Positions 45,448 through 55,480 of a stretch of DNA of 64,000 nucleotides are shown piece by piece; within the stretch, counting starts at the first letter, position 1, and the number at the start of each line of letters is the position of its first letter. Below the pieces are notes generated by a model. The model did no database searches, was not told where the DNA came from, and was given only the letters and a program-made list of their open reading frames with translations. The DNA comes from Trujillonella endophytica (GTDB lineage: Bacteria > Actinomycetota > Actinomycetes > Mycobacteriales > Geodermatophilaceae): the NCBI RefSeq assembly GCF_900110555.1, contig NZ_FOEE01000007.1, positions 62,001-126,000 of the forward strand, in the 5' to 3' direction. The position numbers and the translations under genes are program-made.

Positions 45448-45872
45448 CAGGCGGCCCGCCGCGCCGCGCGGCGCTCGCGCCGGGCGTCCTTGTCGCGCTG
45501 CGCGGCCTCGGCCAGCGCCACGCCCTCCCGCCGCTTCTTCGCCGCGCTGCGGACGCCGTAGCTGAACGCGGCGACCTTGATCAGCGGGCTGCCGAGCGTG
45601 GCGGCCACGACGCTGGTCAGGGCCGCGACGTTGCTCGACACGTTCGCGGCGTTGCCGGTGATGTCGTCGACCCGCTCGAGGTTGGAGTTGACGTGGCCGA
45701 CCGTGGTGGTCGCCTGCGCCAGGATCGGAGCGCTCTGCTCGCGCACCTGGCGGATGGTCAGCGTCGTCTCGTCCAGCGTGCGGCCCAGCTTGAGCAGCGG
45801 AACGGCCAGCAGCAGCACCAGCAGCACCAGCGCCAGGGCTGCGATCAGTCCGGCCCACTCTCCTGCGGACAC
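45447..45872 (-). CDS. DUF948-family membrane protein
   Basis: 141 residues. A single N-terminal membrane helix (GLIAALALVLLVLLLAVPLL) is followed by a helical region (TLDETTLTIRQVREQSAPIL) and a basic C-terminal tail ending DARRERRAARRAA. This resembles DUF948 proteins, which look like receptor-type coiled coils without a signalling domain. Function is unknown. The 136-bp gap upstream to rarA holds no other gene that I can see. Confidence 0.75.
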   Translation of the reverse strand: MSAGEWAGLIAALALVLLVLLLAVPLLKLGRTLDETTLTIRQVREQSAPILAQATTTVGHVNSNLERVDDITGNAANVSSNVAALTSVVAATLGSPLIKVAAFSYGVRSAAKKRREGVALAEAAQRDKDARRERRAARRAA

Positions 45873-46008
45873 GCGGCGTCTCCTCTTCGTCGGTTGCGAC
45901 CGTGGCGCCGGGGCTCCCCGGCGTGGTCACAGTAGTCGCCGGGCGCCGGGCCGCCCCGCCAGCCGGGACCCGTGGGGCGGGGGTCGGCGGTCGTGGGCGG
46001 TGGGGTGC

Positions 46009-47343
46009 TCAGCGACCCCGCCGCAGGATGGCCCGCAGCTTGCCCAGCCGCGCCGCGATCGGCCCCTCGGCGCCGCGCTGCGTGGGCCGGTAGTAGTCGC
46101 GGCCCACCAGGGCGTCGGGCGGGTACTGCTGCGGCACGATCCCGTCGGGCGAGTCGTGCGGGTACCGGTAGGTACCGCCGTGCCCCAGCTGCTTGGCGCC
46201 CGAGTAGTGGGCGTCGCGCAGCCCCGGCGGCACGGGACCGGCCAGGCCCGCGCGGACGTCGGCGACGGACTCCCCGATCGCCACGGTGACGGCGTTGGAC
46301 TTGGGCGCGGTGGCCAGGTGGACGACGGCGTGCGCGAGCGGGAAGTGCCCCTCGGGCATGCCGATGAAGGCCACCGCGTCGGCCGCGGCGACGGCGGTCT
46401 GCAGCGCCGTCGGGTCGGCCATCCCGATGTCCTCGCTGGCGGCGATGACCAGCCGGCGGGCGATGAACCGCGGGTCCTCCCCCGCCTCGACCATCCGGGC
46501 CAGGTAGTGCAGCGCCGCGTCGACGTCGCTGCCCCGGATGGACTTGATCAGTGCGCTGGCGACGTCGTAGTGCATGTCGCCCTGCCGGTCGTACCGGACG
46601 GCGGCCTGCGCGACCGCGGTCTCCAGCGTCGCCAGGTCGATCTCCTGCGCCCCCGCGGCGACGGCCGCGCCGGCACCGGACTCCAACGCCGTCAGCGCCT
46701 TGCGGCCGTCGCCGCCGGCGACGCGGACCAGGTGCTCCTGCGCCTCCGCGCTCAGCGTGACCGCACCGTCGAGCCCGCGGTCGCTGGTCAGCGCCCGGCG
46801 CAGCAGGGTGCGGACGTCGTCGTCGTCCAGCGGCTGGAGCGCGAGCACGAGGCTGCGCGACAGCAGCGGGCTCACCACGGAGAAGAACGGGTTCTCCGTG
46901 GTGGCGGCGATGAGGCTGACGATCCGGTCCTCCACCGCGGAAAGCAGCGAGTCCTGCTGCGTCTTGGAGAACCGGTGCACCTCGTCGATGAACAGCACGG
47001 TGCGGCGGCTCGCGTAGGTCAGCTCCCGCTTGGCGGAGGCGATGACCGCGCGGACCTCCTTGACGCCGGAGTCGAGCGCCGACAGCTGGACGAACTGCCG
47101 CTTGGTGGCCAGCGAGATGACGTGCGCCAGCGTGGTCTTGCCCGTGCCCGGGGGGCCGTAGAGGACCAGCGACATCGGCTCGTCGGCCTCGACCAGGCGG
47201 CGCAGCGGGGAGCGGGGCCCCAGCAGATGCTGCTGGCCCACCACCTCGTCGAGCGAGCGCGGCCGCATCCGGACCGCGAGCGGGGCGCCCGGATCGACGG
47301 CGCCCGGCTCCTGCCCGGCCGGCTCGTCGAACAGGGACGTCAC
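46009..47343 (-). CDS. rarA: Replication-associated recombination protein A (AAA+ ATPase)
   Basis: 444 residues. RarA (MgsA) is a clamp-loader-like ATPase acting at stalled replication forks. Walker A is [16 protein letters not shown], Walker B is [11 protein letters not shown], and the C-terminal tetramerisation domain includes [20 protein letters not shown]. The start has GGAGG in the leader, and a TAGCGT -10-like hexamer (minus strand, near 47365) lies in the 45-bp gap to the divergent aldo/keto reductase. Confidence 0.96.
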   Translation of the reverse strand: MTSLFDEPAGQEPGAVDPGAPLAVRMRPRSLDEVVGQQHLLGPRSPLRRLVEADEPMSLVLYGPPGTGKTTLAHVISLATKRQFVQLSALDSGVKEVRAVIASAKRELTYASRRTVLFIDEVHRFSKTQQDSLLSAVEDRIVSLIAATTENPFFSVVSPLLSRSLVLALQPLDDDDVRTLLRRALTSDRGLDGAVTLSAEAQEHLVRVAGGDGRKALTALESGAGAAVAAGAQEIDLATLETAVAQAAVRYDRQGDMHYDVASALIKSIRGSDVDAALHYLARMVEAGEDPRFIARRLVIAASEDIGMADPTALQTAVAAADAVAFIGMPEGHFPLAHAVVHLATAPKSNAVTVAIGESVADVRAGLAGPVPPGLRDAHYSGAKQLGHGGTYRYPHDSPDGIVPQQYPPDALVGRDYYRPTQRGAEGPIAARLGKLRAILRRGR

Positions 47344-47388
47344 GGTGCCTCCACGGTTGCGACGCTACCCGCGGGGAACGACAGCTCC

Positions 47389-48243
47389 GTGCAGCAGCGA
47401 CGTATCGGAGACCGCACCGTCAGCGCCGTCGGGCTGGGGGCGATGCCCCTGTCGACGAAGACCGGCCGGCCCTCGCCGGCCGACGCCGAGGCGGTGGTCC
47501 ACGCCGCGCTCGACGCGGGGGTGACGCTCGTCGACACCGCCGACGCCTACTCCCGCGACGAGGCGGAGTTCGGCCACAACGAGGAGCTGGTGGCCCGGGC
47601 GCTGCGCTCCTACGGCGGAGACACCTCCGGCGTCCTCGTCGCCACCAAGGGCGGGCACACCCGGCGCGGCACCGACTGGGACCTCGACGGCACCCCGGCC
47701 TACCTGCGCCGGGCGTGCGAGGCGTCCCTGCGGCGGCTCGGTGGCGACGCCATCGACCTCTACCAGTTCCACCGGCCCGACCCCGCGACGCCGTGGGAGG
47801 AGTCGATGGCCGGGCTGCGGGCCCTGGTCGACGCCGGGCTCGTCCGGGCGGTCGGGGTGTCCAACGCCGACATCGCGCAGATCGACGTCGCCCGGTCGGT
47901 GCTCGGGAACGCCCTGGTGGCGGTGCAGAACCAGTTCTCCCCCGGCTGGCGGTTCTCCGCCGACGAGCTGGCCCACTGCGCCGCGCACGGCCTGGCGTTC
48001 CTCCCGTGGAGCCCCTTCGGCGGGGTGTCGGCCGCGAAGTCGCTGGACGCCACCGCACCGGCCTTCGCCGAGGTGGCCGCCGAGCTCGGGGTCTCGGTGT
48101 ACCGGGTGACTCTGGCCTGGCACCTGGCGCAGTCCGACGTCGTGCTGCCCATCCCGGGCGCCTCCCGGCCGGCGTCCATCACCGACTCCGCCGCGGCCGC
48201 GGACCTGCAGCTGACTCCCGAGCAGCTGGCCCGCCTGGGCTGA
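47389..48243 (+). CDS. Aldo/keto reductase
   Basis: 284 residues from a GTG at 47389. The TIM-barrel family motifs are present: [24 protein letters not shown] with catalytic Asp and Tyr, VATKGGHTRRG with the catalytic Lys, and YQFHRPDP with His. It also has GVSNADIAQIDVAR and the NADPH-phosphate site IPGASRPASI. The substrate is unknown. It is divergent from rarA and followed within 23 bp by a 57-bp palindrome. Confidence 0.92.
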   Translation: MQQRRIGDRTVSAVGLGAMPLSTKTGRPSPADAEAVVHAALDAGVTLVDTADAYSRDEAEFGHNEELVARALRSYGGDTSGVLVATKGGHTRRGTDWDLDGTPAYLRRACEASLRRLGGDAIDLYQFHRPDPATPWEESMAGLRALVDAGLVRAVGVSNADIAQIDVARSVLGNALVAVQNQFSPGWRFSADELAHCAAHGLAFLPWSPFGGVSAAKSLDATAPAFAEVAAELGVSVYRVTLAWHLAQSDVVLPIPGASRPASITDSAAAADLQLTPEQLARLG

Positions 48244-48265
48244 TCCCTCGCTCGCTCTTTGCGTT

Positions 48266-48322
48266 GATCATCGGCGGGTGGCTGCCCTCCGCGGCGTGGC
48301 GGGCAGCCACCCGCCGATGATC
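48266..48322. repeat. 57-bp palindromic element, copy 1
   Basis: Perfect 21-bp arms begin GATCATCGGCGGGTGGCTGC and end with its complement GCAGCCACCCGCCGATGATC, around a 15-base loop. It lies between the aldo/keto reductase stop and the DUF559-type gene. It may serve as a terminator for the reductase gene. Confidence 0.9.
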
Positions 48323-48408
48323 GCCGCCGCGTCCACACCTCGTGGTCCGGTCCACAGATCCGCCGTCGCCCTCCCCGCGCGGCCGGCGGAAACGCAGCGT
48401 GCGCAGGC

Positions 48409-49266
48409 ATGGCCCTCCCTCCGACCTTCTCGGCCGCCTCCGCACGGGCCGCCGGCCTCACCCGCGCCCGGCTGCGCGGGCCCTCCTACCTCCGCCTCAC
48501 CCACGACCTCGTGGTGCGGCTGGACGACGCGATCGACCTCCGCGAGCGGCTGCAGCTGCTGGCCGCCGTCCTCCCCGCGGACGCCGCGTACAGCCACCGC
48601 ACCGCCGCCGCCCTGCTCGGCGCCTGGCTGGACCCGCCCGCCCGGCACCACGTCGCCCTGCGCCCGCGGCGCGTGCTGCCGCAGCGGGCCGAGCTCGTCG
48701 TCCACACGCGGGCGCTGACCACCGCCGACGTCGTCGAGCTGGACGGCCTGCGTGTCACCGCCGCCCCGCAGACGTTCCTCGACCTCGCGGCCGTCCTGCC
48801 CCCGGAGGAGCTCGTGGCCGTCGGCGACGCCTTCCTGCGGCGCGGGCGGACGACCCCGCAGCACCTCCTCCAGCGGCTGGCGCGCGCCGACCGGGTCCGC
48901 GGCGTCGTCCGGGCCCGGGCCTGCGCACCCCTGCTCTCGGGCGCGGCGATGTCCCGGCCGGAGAGCCTCATGCGGTACTGGCTCCTGACCAGCGAGCTGC
49001 CCGATCCGGTGCCACAGGTCCCCGTGCACGACCGCCGGGGGAACGAGGTCGCCCACGGGGACCTCGGCTATCCGCAGTGGCGGGTGCTGCTGGAGTACGA
49101 GGGCGCGCACCATGCGGACGCCGACACGTTCGGCACCGACATCGACCGCTATTCGCTGATGGCGGCCGACGGCTGGCTCGCGCTCCGCTTCGCCAAGCGA
49201 CACCTCAACCGGCCGACGGTGCTCGACCGCACCCGCCGGGCGCTGATGAGCCGCGGCTGGAGCTGA
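48409..49266 (+). CDS. DUF559/AbiEi-like protein with nuclease-type C-terminal domain
   Basis: 285 residues. The N-terminal half resembles the AbiEi-type antitoxin family: a winged-helix-like start, then YSHRTAAALLGAWLDPPARHHVAL. The C-terminal part has the PD-(D/E)xK pattern of DUF559/Vsr-like proteins: GDLGYPQWRVLLEYEGAHH, then DIDRYSLMAADGWLALRF. Such proteins are abundant and multi-copy in actinomycetes; no function is established. It is bracketed by 57-bp palindromes on both sides and stands alone, with no toxin partner. Confidence 0.8.
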   Translation: MALPPTFSAASARAAGLTRARLRGPSYLRLTHDLVVRLDDAIDLRERLQLLAAVLPADAAYSHRTAAALLGAWLDPPARHHVALRPRRVLPQRAELVVHTRALTTADVVELDGLRVTAAPQTFLDLAAVLPPEELVAVGDAFLRRGRTTPQHLLQRLARADRVRGVVRARACAPLLSGAAMSRPESLMRYWLLTSELPDPVPQVPVHDRRGNEVAHGDLGYPQWRVLLEYEGAHHADADTFGTDIDRYSLMAADGWLALRFAKRHLNRPTVLDRTRRALMSRGWS

Positions 49267-49303
49267 CCGGCCCCGCTACGACCCCCGGGTGGAGCCGAAC
49301 GGT

Positions 49304-49360
49304 GATCATCGGCAGGTGGCTGGACGGCGCGCCGTTAGGGGCAGCCACCCGCCGATGATC
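49304..49360. repeat. 57-bp palindromic element, copy 2
   Basis: The arms are GATCATCGGCAGGTGGCTG and CAGCCACCCGCCGATGATC, with a single mismatch. It lies between the convergent DUF559-type and aminotransferase genes, where it could terminate both transcripts. Confidence 0.9.
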
Positions 49361-49367
49361 GACCGGG

Positions 49368-50459
49368 TCAGCGGGCCAGGACCTCCCGCAGCGCGGCCAG
49401 CACCAGCGCCACGCGGTCGGGGCGGGCGTTGGCCCCCATCAGGCCGATCCGCCACACGGTCGAGGCGTACGCGCCGACGCCGCCGCCGATCTCCAGGTCG
49501 TAGCGCTCCAGCAGCTCGGCCCGCACCGCCGCCGACTCCACGCCCTCGGGGACGCACACCGTGGTGAGCTCCGGCAGCCGGTGCCCCTCGGCGGCGAACA
49601 GCTCCAGCCCCAGCTCCGCGAGCCCCTCGTGCAGCAGCCGGCCGGCCTCGGCGTGCCGGGCGTGCACGGCGTCCAGGCCCTCGTCGAGGATCCGGCCGAG
49701 GGCTGCGTGCAGCGACACGACCATCCCGGTCGGCGCGGTGTGGTGGTAGGTGCGCCCCCCGCTGCCCGCTGCCTCGCCCGCGTACCCGCCCAGCATGCCG
49801 AGGTCGAGGTACCAGCTCTGCGGCTTCTCGATCCGCTGCTCCCAGGCGCGCTCCCCGATGGTGAACGGCGCCAGCCCCGGCGCGGTGCCGAGGCACTTCT
49901 GCGAGCCGGAGTATGCGAGGTCGACACCCCACTCGTCCAGCCGGACCGGGATGCCCCCCAGCGAGGTCACGCAGTCGGCGAGCAGCAGCGCGTCGCCCTT
50001 GCCGGCGGCGAGCGGCTCCAGGTCCGAGCGGACGCCGGTCGAGGTCTCGGCGTGGACGGCGGCGATGAGCGTGGGCGACGGGTGCGCGGCGAGCACCCGT
50101 TCGGCGTCCACCGGCCGACCCCACTCGTGGTCGACCCGCACGACGTCCGCGCCGCACCGGGAGGCGACGTCCACCATCCGCTCGCCGAAAAGGCCGTTGA
50201 CGGCGACGACGACGACATCCCCCGGGCCCACCGTGTTGACGAAGGCCGCCTCCATGCCCGCCGACCCCGTGGCCGACAGCGGCAGCGTGCGCCGGTTCGC
50301 CGTCCCGAACAGCTGTCGCAGCCGGTCGGAGGTCTCGTCGAGGACCTCGAGGAACAGCGGGTCCAGGTGCCCGAGCAGCGGCTGCCCGAGGGCGACCGTG
50401 GCCTCCGGGTAGGGGTTGGAGGGGCCGGGTCCGAGCAGGGTGCGGGCGCGCAGCGGCAT
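49368..50459 (-). CDS. Class V aminotransferase (alanine/serine-glyoxylate type)
   Basis: 363 residues. It is a PLP enzyme of the alanine-glyoxylate / serine-glyoxylate / ureidoglycine-glyoxylate group. The N-terminus has LLGPGPSNPYPEATVALGQPLLGHLDPLF, the PLP-lysine region is LAYSGSQKCLGTAPG, and VWRIGLMGANARPDRV ends the fold. The amino donor cannot be assigned. A ureidoglycine role would fit the PucR/AllH genes at the left end, but they are 45 kb away. It stands alone between two 57-bp palindromes. Confidence 0.88.
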   Translation of the reverse strand: MPLRARTLLGPGPSNPYPEATVALGQPLLGHLDPLFLEVLDETSDRLRQLFGTANRRTLPLSATGSAGMEAAFVNTVGPGDVVVVAVNGLFGERMVDVASRCGADVVRVDHEWGRPVDAERVLAAHPSPTLIAAVHAETSTGVRSDLEPLAAGKGDALLLADCVTSLGGIPVRLDEWGVDLAYSGSQKCLGTAPGLAPFTIGERAWEQRIEKPQSWYLDLGMLGGYAGEAAGSGGRTYHHTAPTGMVVSLHAALGRILDEGLDAVHARHAEAGRLLHEGLAELGLELFAAEGHRLPELTTVCVPEGVESAAVRAELLERYDLEIGGGVGAYASTVWRIGLMGANARPDRVALVLAALREVLAR

Positions 50460-50497
50460 GGGGCGACGGTACCGACGACCGCCGCCGCCGACCGGTC

Positions 50498-50554
50498 GAT
50501 CATCGGCAGGTGGCTGCCCGGCACGCCGGCGGGGGCAGCCACCCGCCGATGATC
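50498..50554. repeat. 57-bp palindromic element, copy 3
   Basis: The 21-bp arms begin GATCATCGGCAGGTGGCTGC and end GCAGCCACCCGCCGATGATC, with one mismatch. It lies upstream of the aminotransferase and its right end supplies part of the aspS stop codon. Confidence 0.9.
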
Positions 50555-52364
50555 AACTCGCGGGAGCGGCCACGTCCCCCGCCGCCGCGGCGTCCGCAGC
50601 CGAGTCCCCCGCAGCCGAGTCCCCCGCCGCCGCGGCGTCCGCCGACTCCGGCTTGGCGTCGATGCCGGCCTCCGCGCGCTGGGCGTCGGAGATCGGCGTC
50701 GGGGCCCCGGTGAGCGGGTCGAAGCCGGCGCCGGTCTTCGGGAAGGCGATGACCTCGCGGATGGAGTCGACGCCGGCCAGCAGCGCGGTCAGCCGGTCCC
50801 AGCCGAGCGCGGCGCCGGCGTGCGGCGGCGGGCCGTAGGCGAAGGCCTCGAGGAAGAACCCGAACCGCTCGCGGGCCTCCTCGCGGGACATGCCGAGCGT
50901 CTCGAACACCCGCTCCTGCAGCCCGGCGTCGTGGATACGGACCGAGCCGCTCATCACCTCGTTGCCGTTGATCACCATGTCGTAGGCGTCCGACAGCGCC
51001 GCGCCCCGGTCCTCGGTGAAGCGGTCGCGCCACTCGGGGGTGGGCGAGGTGAACGGGTGGTGCATGAAGGTCCACTCGCCGTCCTCGGTCTCCTCGAACA
51101 TCGGGAAGTCGACGACGAACAGGAACGACCAGGTGCCGGGCTCGATGAGCTCCAGCCGTTTGGCGATCTCGTTGCGGGCGGCCCCGAGCAGCTCCTGGGA
51201 GGTGCGGCGGGCGCCGGCGGCGAAGAAGACGCAGTCCCCCGGCTTCGCGCCGACGGCGGCGAGCAGGCCCTCGCGCTCGCCCTCGGAGATGTTCTTGGCG
51301 ACCGGGCCGCCGAGCGTGCCGTCCTCGGCGATCGTCACGTAGGCCAGGCCCCGCGACCCGCGCGAGCGCGCCCAGTCCTGCCAGGCGTCGAACGCCCGCC
51401 GCGGCTGCGACCCGCCGCCGGGCATCACGACCGCCCCGACGTAGGGCGCCTGGAACACGCGGAACGGAGTCTCGGCGAAGTACTCGGTCAGCTCGGTCAG
51501 CTCGACGTCGAAGCGCAGGTCGGGCTTGTCGGAGCCGAAGCGGTCCATCGCCTCGCGGTAGGTCATCCGCGGGATCTCGGGCACGTCGTAGCCGGCCAGC
51601 TCCCGCCACAGCGAGCGGACGACGTCCTCGGCGATCGCCAGGACGTCGTCCCGGTCGACGAAGCTCATCTCGAAGTCCAGCTGGGTGAACTCCGGCTGCC
51701 GGTCGGCGCGGAAGTCCTCGTCCCGGAAGCAGCGGGCGATCTGGTAGTAGCGCTCGAGCCCGCCGATCATGAGCAGCTGCTTGAACAGCTGCGGCGACTG
51801 CGGCAGCGCATACCACTTGCTCGGCTGCAGGCGGACCGGGACGACGAAGTCGCGGGCGCCCTCGGGCGTGGAGCGGGTCAGCGTCGGCGTCTCGACCTCG
51901 GCGAAGCCGTGCCCGGCCATCACCCCGCGGGCGACGCGGTTGATCTCGCTGCGCAGCCGCATGATCCGCGCCGGCTCCTGGCGGCGCAGGTCCAGGTAGC
52001 GGAAGCGGTAGCGGACGTCGTCGCTGGCGGACTGGTCGGTCTCGATCGGGAACGGCAGGGGCGCCGCGGACGACAGCACGCGCAGCTCGGCGGCCACGAC
52101 CTCGATCTCGCCGGTGGGCAGCTCCGGGTTCTCGTTGCCGGCCGGGCGCGGCCGCACCTCGCCGGTGACGAGCACGCAGTACTCGTTGCGGAGGGCGTGC
52201 GCCTCCTCCTCGCGGACGACGACCTGGACGTAGCCGGAGGCGTCGCGCAGGTCGAGGAAGACCACGCCACCGTGGTCGCGACGGCGGGCGACCCAGCCGG
52301 CGAGGGTCACCGTGGAGCCGGCGTCGGAGGCGCGCAGGGTGCCGGCGTCATGGGTGCGGAGCAC
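50553..52364 (-). CDS. aspS: Aspartyl-tRNA synthetase
   Basis: 603 residues from a GTG at 52364. The N-terminal OB anticodon domain ([21 protein letters not shown]), the bacterial insertion domain and the class II core are typical: [21 protein letters not shown] and [13 protein letters not shown]. The last 30 residues are a low-complexity Ala/Gly/Asp/Ser tail ([20 protein letters not shown]) not normally part of the enzyme. The stop codon lies in the 57-bp palindrome, so the tail may have arisen when that element arrived. Confidence 0.97.
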   Translation of the reverse strand: MLRTHDAGTLRASDAGSTVTLAGWVARRRDHGGVVFLDLRDASGYVQVVVREEEAHALRNEYCVLVTGEVRPRPAGNENPELPTGEIEVVAAELRVLSSAAPLPFPIETDQSASDDVRYRFRYLDLRRQEPARIMRLRSEINRVARGVMAGHGFAEVETPTLTRSTPEGARDFVVPVRLQPSKWYALPQSPQLFKQLLMIGGLERYYQIARCFRDEDFRADRQPEFTQLDFEMSFVDRDDVLAIAEDVVRSLWRELAGYDVPEIPRMTYREAMDRFGSDKPDLRFDVELTELTEYFAETPFRVFQAPYVGAVVMPGGGSQPRRAFDAWQDWARSRGSRGLAYVTIAEDGTLGGPVAKNISEGEREGLLAAVGAKPGDCVFFAAGARRTSQELLGAARNEIAKRLELIEPGTWSFLFVVDFPMFEETEDGEWTFMHHPFTSPTPEWRDRFTEDRGAALSDAYDMVINGNEVMSGSVRIHDAGLQERVFETLGMSREEARERFGFFLEAFAYGPPPHAGAALGWDRLTALLAGVDSIREVIAFPKTGAGFDPLTGAPTPISDAQRAEAGIDAKPESADAAAAGDSAAGDSAADAAAAGDVAAPAS

Positions 52365-52393
52365 GGGGGATCTCTCTCTGTGGTGGGGGTGGC

Positions 52394-53383
52394 TTACCAG
52401 CGGTCGTGCACGTGGGCGCGGATGCGCTCGTCGTACAGCCGCTCGAGGTCGGACAGCTCGGCGTCGGTCAGCGGCGGGAGCGCCGCGGCGTCCACGTTGC
52501 CCTGGACCTGCCCGATGCTGCTGGCGCCCGGGATGACCGACGTGACGCCGGGCTGCTGGATCGCCCAGCGCAGGGCGACCTGGCCGGGCACCCGGTCGCC
52601 GGCGATGTCGACGAACTCGCGGGCCGCGGCCACGCCGACGTCGAAGGGCACGCCGGCGAACGTCTCGCCCACGTCGAAGGCCGCGCCGTCGCGGTTGAAG
52701 TTCCGGTGGTCGTCGGGCGCGAACGTGGTGTGCTCGGTGAACCGGCCGGTCAGCAGGCCACTGGCCAGCGGCACCCGGGCCAGGACGCCGACGTCGGCAG
52801 CCTGCGCGGCGGGCAGCAGCTCCTCCAGCGGCTTGCGCCGGAAGACGTTGAGGATCACCTGGATCGTGGCGACGCCGGGGTGCTGCAGCGCGGTCAGCCC
52901 CTCGGCGACGGTCTCGACCGAGACCCCGTAGGCCGCGATCGAGCCGTCGGCCACGAACCCGTCGAGGGCGTCGTAGACCCGGTGGTCGGAGTAGACGGCG
53001 CTCGGCGGGCAGTGCAGCTGCACCAGGTCGAGGGTTTCGACGCCGAGGGTGCGCCGCGACCGGTCGATCCAGGCGCGCAGGTTCGCCGGGGTGTACTGCT
53101 CGGGCGTGAACGGATCGGCGCGGCGGCCGATCTTGGTGGCCACGAAGGGCCGCTCCGGGCGCAGCACCAGCGACCGGCGGATGCGCTCCTCGGAGCGGCC
53201 GTCGCCGTAGACGTCGGCGGTGTCGACCAGGGTCACCCCGGCGTCGAGGGCCGTCTGCAGGATGTCCTCGGCGGTCTCGTCGTCGACGTCGCCCCAGTCG
53301 CCGCCCAGCTGCCAGGTGCCCAGCCCCACGACGCCGACCTCGGCGCCGGTGCGACCCAGGGGCCGCCGCTCCATCGAGCTCAC
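52394..53383 (-). CDS. Aldo/keto reductase
   Basis: 329 residues from a GTG at 53383 overlapping the hisS stop (GTGA); the ATG at 53374 is an alternative. The motifs are standard: [50 protein letters not shown] (Lys), VQLHCPPS (His) and [12 protein letters not shown] (cofactor site). The substrate is unknown. It is unrelated in detail to the reductase at 47.4 kb (low visible similarity beyond motifs). It sits between hisS and aspS on the same strand and is probably co-transcribed with them. Confidence 0.92.
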   Translation of the reverse strand: MSSMERRPLGRTGAEVGVVGLGTWQLGGDWGDVDDETAEDILQTALDAGVTLVDTADVYGDGRSEERIRRSLVLRPERPFVATKIGRRADPFTPEQYTPANLRAWIDRSRRTLGVETLDLVQLHCPPSAVYSDHRVYDALDGFVADGSIAAYGVSVETVAEGLTALQHPGVATIQVILNVFRRKPLEELLPAAQAADVGVLARVPLASGLLTGRFTEHTTFAPDDHRNFNRDGAAFDVGETFAGVPFDVGVAAAREFVDIAGDRVPGQVALRWAIQQPGVTSVIPGASSIGQVQGNVDAAALPPLTDAELSDLERLYDERIRAHVHDRW

Positions 53384-54648
53384 GCGCCCACCGTCGCACG
53401 GCGCAGCGCGTCGAACAGGTCGGCCACCGCGACCGCGGTCTTCTCGCGGGAGCGCAGGTCCTGCAGCTGCCCGACGCCCTCGGCGAGGTCCCGGTCGCCG
53501 ATCACGACCGCGTGCGAAGCGCCGGAGCGCTCGGCGGCCTTCATCGCGCCCTTGAGCCCACGGTCGCCGTAGACGGTGTCGGCCGAGATGCCGGCCGCCC
53601 GCAACTGCCCGACCAGCCGGACGGCGAGCCGCTTGGCCTCGGCGCCCAGCGGGACCACGAACGCCTGCACGCCCGCGGCCGTGTCGACGTCGAGCCCCTC
53701 CGCCTGGACGGCGAGCAGCGTCCGGTCCACCCCGACGGCGTAGCCGATGCCCGAGACGTCCGGGCCGCCGAGCGCCGCCGACAGCCCGTCGTAGCGCCCG
53801 CCGCCGCCGATCGCCGACTGCGCGCCGAGGCCGGAGTGCACGAACTCGAAGGTGGTCTTCGTGTAGTAGTCCAGGCCGCGGACCAGCCGCGGCGCCTCGG
53901 TCCACGTCACGCCGAGGTCGGTGAGGTGCTGGCGGACGGCGTCGTAGTGCGCCCGCGTCGAGTCCGACAGGTGGTCGACCATCAGCGGCGCGTCGGCCAG
54001 CTGGGCCTGCACCTCGGGCCGCTTGTCGTCCAGCACCCGCAGCGGATTGATCACCGCCCGCCGGCGCGTCTCGTCGTCGAGATCCACCTTCTCCAGGAAC
54101 GCGACGAGCAGCTCGCGGTACTGCGGCCGGCAGGTCGCGTCGCCGAGCGAGGTCAGCAGCAGCTCGAAGTCGGTGAGCCCGAGGTCGCGGAAGCCCTGCA
54201 CGCCCAGCGCCACCACCTCGGCGTCCAGCGCCGGGTCGTCGACGCCGAGGGCCTCCATGTCGACCTGGGTGAAGTGCCGGTAGCGGCCGGCCTGCGGCCG
54301 CTCGTAGCGGAACGCCGAGCCGACGGTCCACAGCTTCACCGGCAGCGCCGCGTCGTACAGGCGGTGCTCGATGAACGCCCGCATCAGGCCGGCGGTGAGC
54401 TCCGGACGCAGCGTGAGCGAGCGGCCGCCGCGGTCGTCGAAGGTGTACATCTCCTTCGTCACGACGTCGGTGGACTCCCCCACCCCGCGGGAGAAGACCG
54501 CCGTCTCCTCGAACACCGGCGTCTCGACGTAGCCGTACCCCGCGCGCCGCAGCGGCGTCGTGAGGGTGTCGCGGACGGCGAGGAAGCGCGCGGAGTCCGG
54601 CGGCAGCGTGTCGAAGGTGCCCTTGGGTGCGGTCAGGCCGCCGCTCAC
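53380..54648 (-). CDS. hisS: Histidyl-tRNA synthetase
   Basis: 422 residues from a GTG at 54648. Class II core motifs are [36 protein letters not shown] and [20 protein letters not shown]. The histidine-specific motifs [16 protein letters not shown] and [15 protein letters not shown] follow, and the anticodon domain closes the protein. The start overlaps the stop of the metallo-hydrolase gene (GTGA). Confidence 0.97.
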   Translation of the reverse strand: MSGGLTAPKGTFDTLPPDSARFLAVRDTLTTPLRRAGYGYVETPVFEETAVFSRGVGESTDVVTKEMYTFDDRGGRSLTLRPELTAGLMRAFIEHRLYDAALPVKLWTVGSAFRYERPQAGRYRHFTQVDMEALGVDDPALDAEVVALGVQGFRDLGLTDFELLLTSLGDATCRPQYRELLVAFLEKVDLDDETRRRAVINPLRVLDDKRPEVQAQLADAPLMVDHLSDSTRAHYDAVRQHLTDLGVTWTEAPRLVRGLDYYTKTTFEFVHSGLGAQSAIGGGGRYDGLSAALGGPDVSGIGYAVGVDRTLLAVQAEGLDVDTAAGVQAFVVPLGAEAKRLAVRLVGQLRAAGISADTVYGDRGLKGAMKAAERSGASHAVVIGDRDLAEGVGQLQDLRSREKTAVAVADLFDALRRATVGA

Positions 54649-55343
54649 AGCCCGCGCCCCTTGGGCGCCGGGCCCGTGCCCGACGACGCGGCCTCCGCCA
54701 GGTAGGGGTTGGTGGCGCGCTCGCGGCCGACGGTGGTGACCGGGCCGTGGCCGGGCAGCACGACGGTCGCGTCGTCCAGCGGCAGGACGACGTCGCGCAG
54801 CGAGGTCAGCATCGACTGCCAGGAGCCGCCGGGGAGGTCGACCCGGCCGACCGAGCCCGCGAAGAGCACGTCGCCGGCGAGCAGGCCGGGGGCCTCGCCG
54901 AGGTCGAGGGTGAAGACCACCGATCCCTCGGTGTGGCCGGGGGCGTGCCGGACGGTCAGCGTCACACCGGCCAGGTCCAGGACGGCGCCGTCGTCCAGCG
55001 GACGCACCTCCGACGGGTCGGGGAACCGGGCGCCGGCGACCAGCCGCGCCAGCTGCGGGCCGAACCAGCGGGCCGGGTCGGTGAGCATGCCGTTGTCGGC
55101 CGGGTGCAGGTAGGCGGGGATGTCGTACCCCTCGCAGACCGGGACGACGGAGAACGTGTGGTCGAGGTGGCCGTGGGTGAGCACGACCGCGACCGGCTTG
55201 AGGCCGTCCTCGGCCATGATCTGCGACAGCGGTTCGACGGCTTCCATGCCGGGATCGACGATCACGCACTCCTGCCCGCGCCCGGTGGCGACGGCGTAGC
55301 AGTTGGTGCCGAAGGCCCCGGCCGGGAACGAGCGGATGAGCAC
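54645..55343 (-). CDS. MBL-fold metallo-hydrolase (glyoxalase II-like)
   Basis: 232 residues. The zinc motif THGHLDH, the later ligands in [12 protein letters not shown] and [20 protein letters not shown], and [13 protein letters not shown] place it in the glyoxalase II-like branch. The typical substrate class is thioesters such as lactoyl-thiol adducts, here perhaps of mycothiol, which is inference. A gene of this type upstream of hisS is common in actinobacteria. Confidence 0.92.
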   Translation of the reverse strand: MLIRSFPAGAFGTNCYAVATGRGQECVIVDPGMEAVEPLSQIMAEDGLKPVAVVLTHGHLDHTFSVVPVCEGYDIPAYLHPADNGMLTDPARWFGPQLARLVAGARFPDPSEVRPLDDGAVLDLAGVTLTVRHAPGHTEGSVVFTLDLGEAPGLLAGDVLFAGSVGRVDLPGGSWQSMLTSLRDVVLPLDDATVVLPGHGPVTTVGRERATNPYLAEAASSGTGPAPKGRGL

Positions 55344-55416
55344 CCGTGCAGGTTACGCGGCGCGTGATCACCCGCCTCCCGGCCGCGGGACGGAACCAGG
55401 TCGTCCGCTCCGAACC

Positions 55417-55434
55417 TTTCGAGATCCATCGAAA
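55417..55434. promoter_or_regulatory. Inverted repeat upstream of the LLM oxidoreductase
   Basis: TTTCGAGATCCATCGAAA has six-base arms around a six-base centre, 47 bp upstream of the oxidoreductase ATG. A TAGCGT -10-like hexamer follows at 55440-55445. It resembles a repressor operator; the regulator is not identified. Confidence 0.4.
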
Positions 55435-55480
55435 CGTCGCTAGCGTGCGCGCACCGAGTCCCGACTCCCGGAGGTCCGCG

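Noticed and set aside
48409-49266. AbiE-type toxin-antitoxin system
   Set aside because: Only the AbiEi-like half is present; no nucleotidyltransferase toxin (AbiEii) follows, and the C-terminus is nuclease-like instead.
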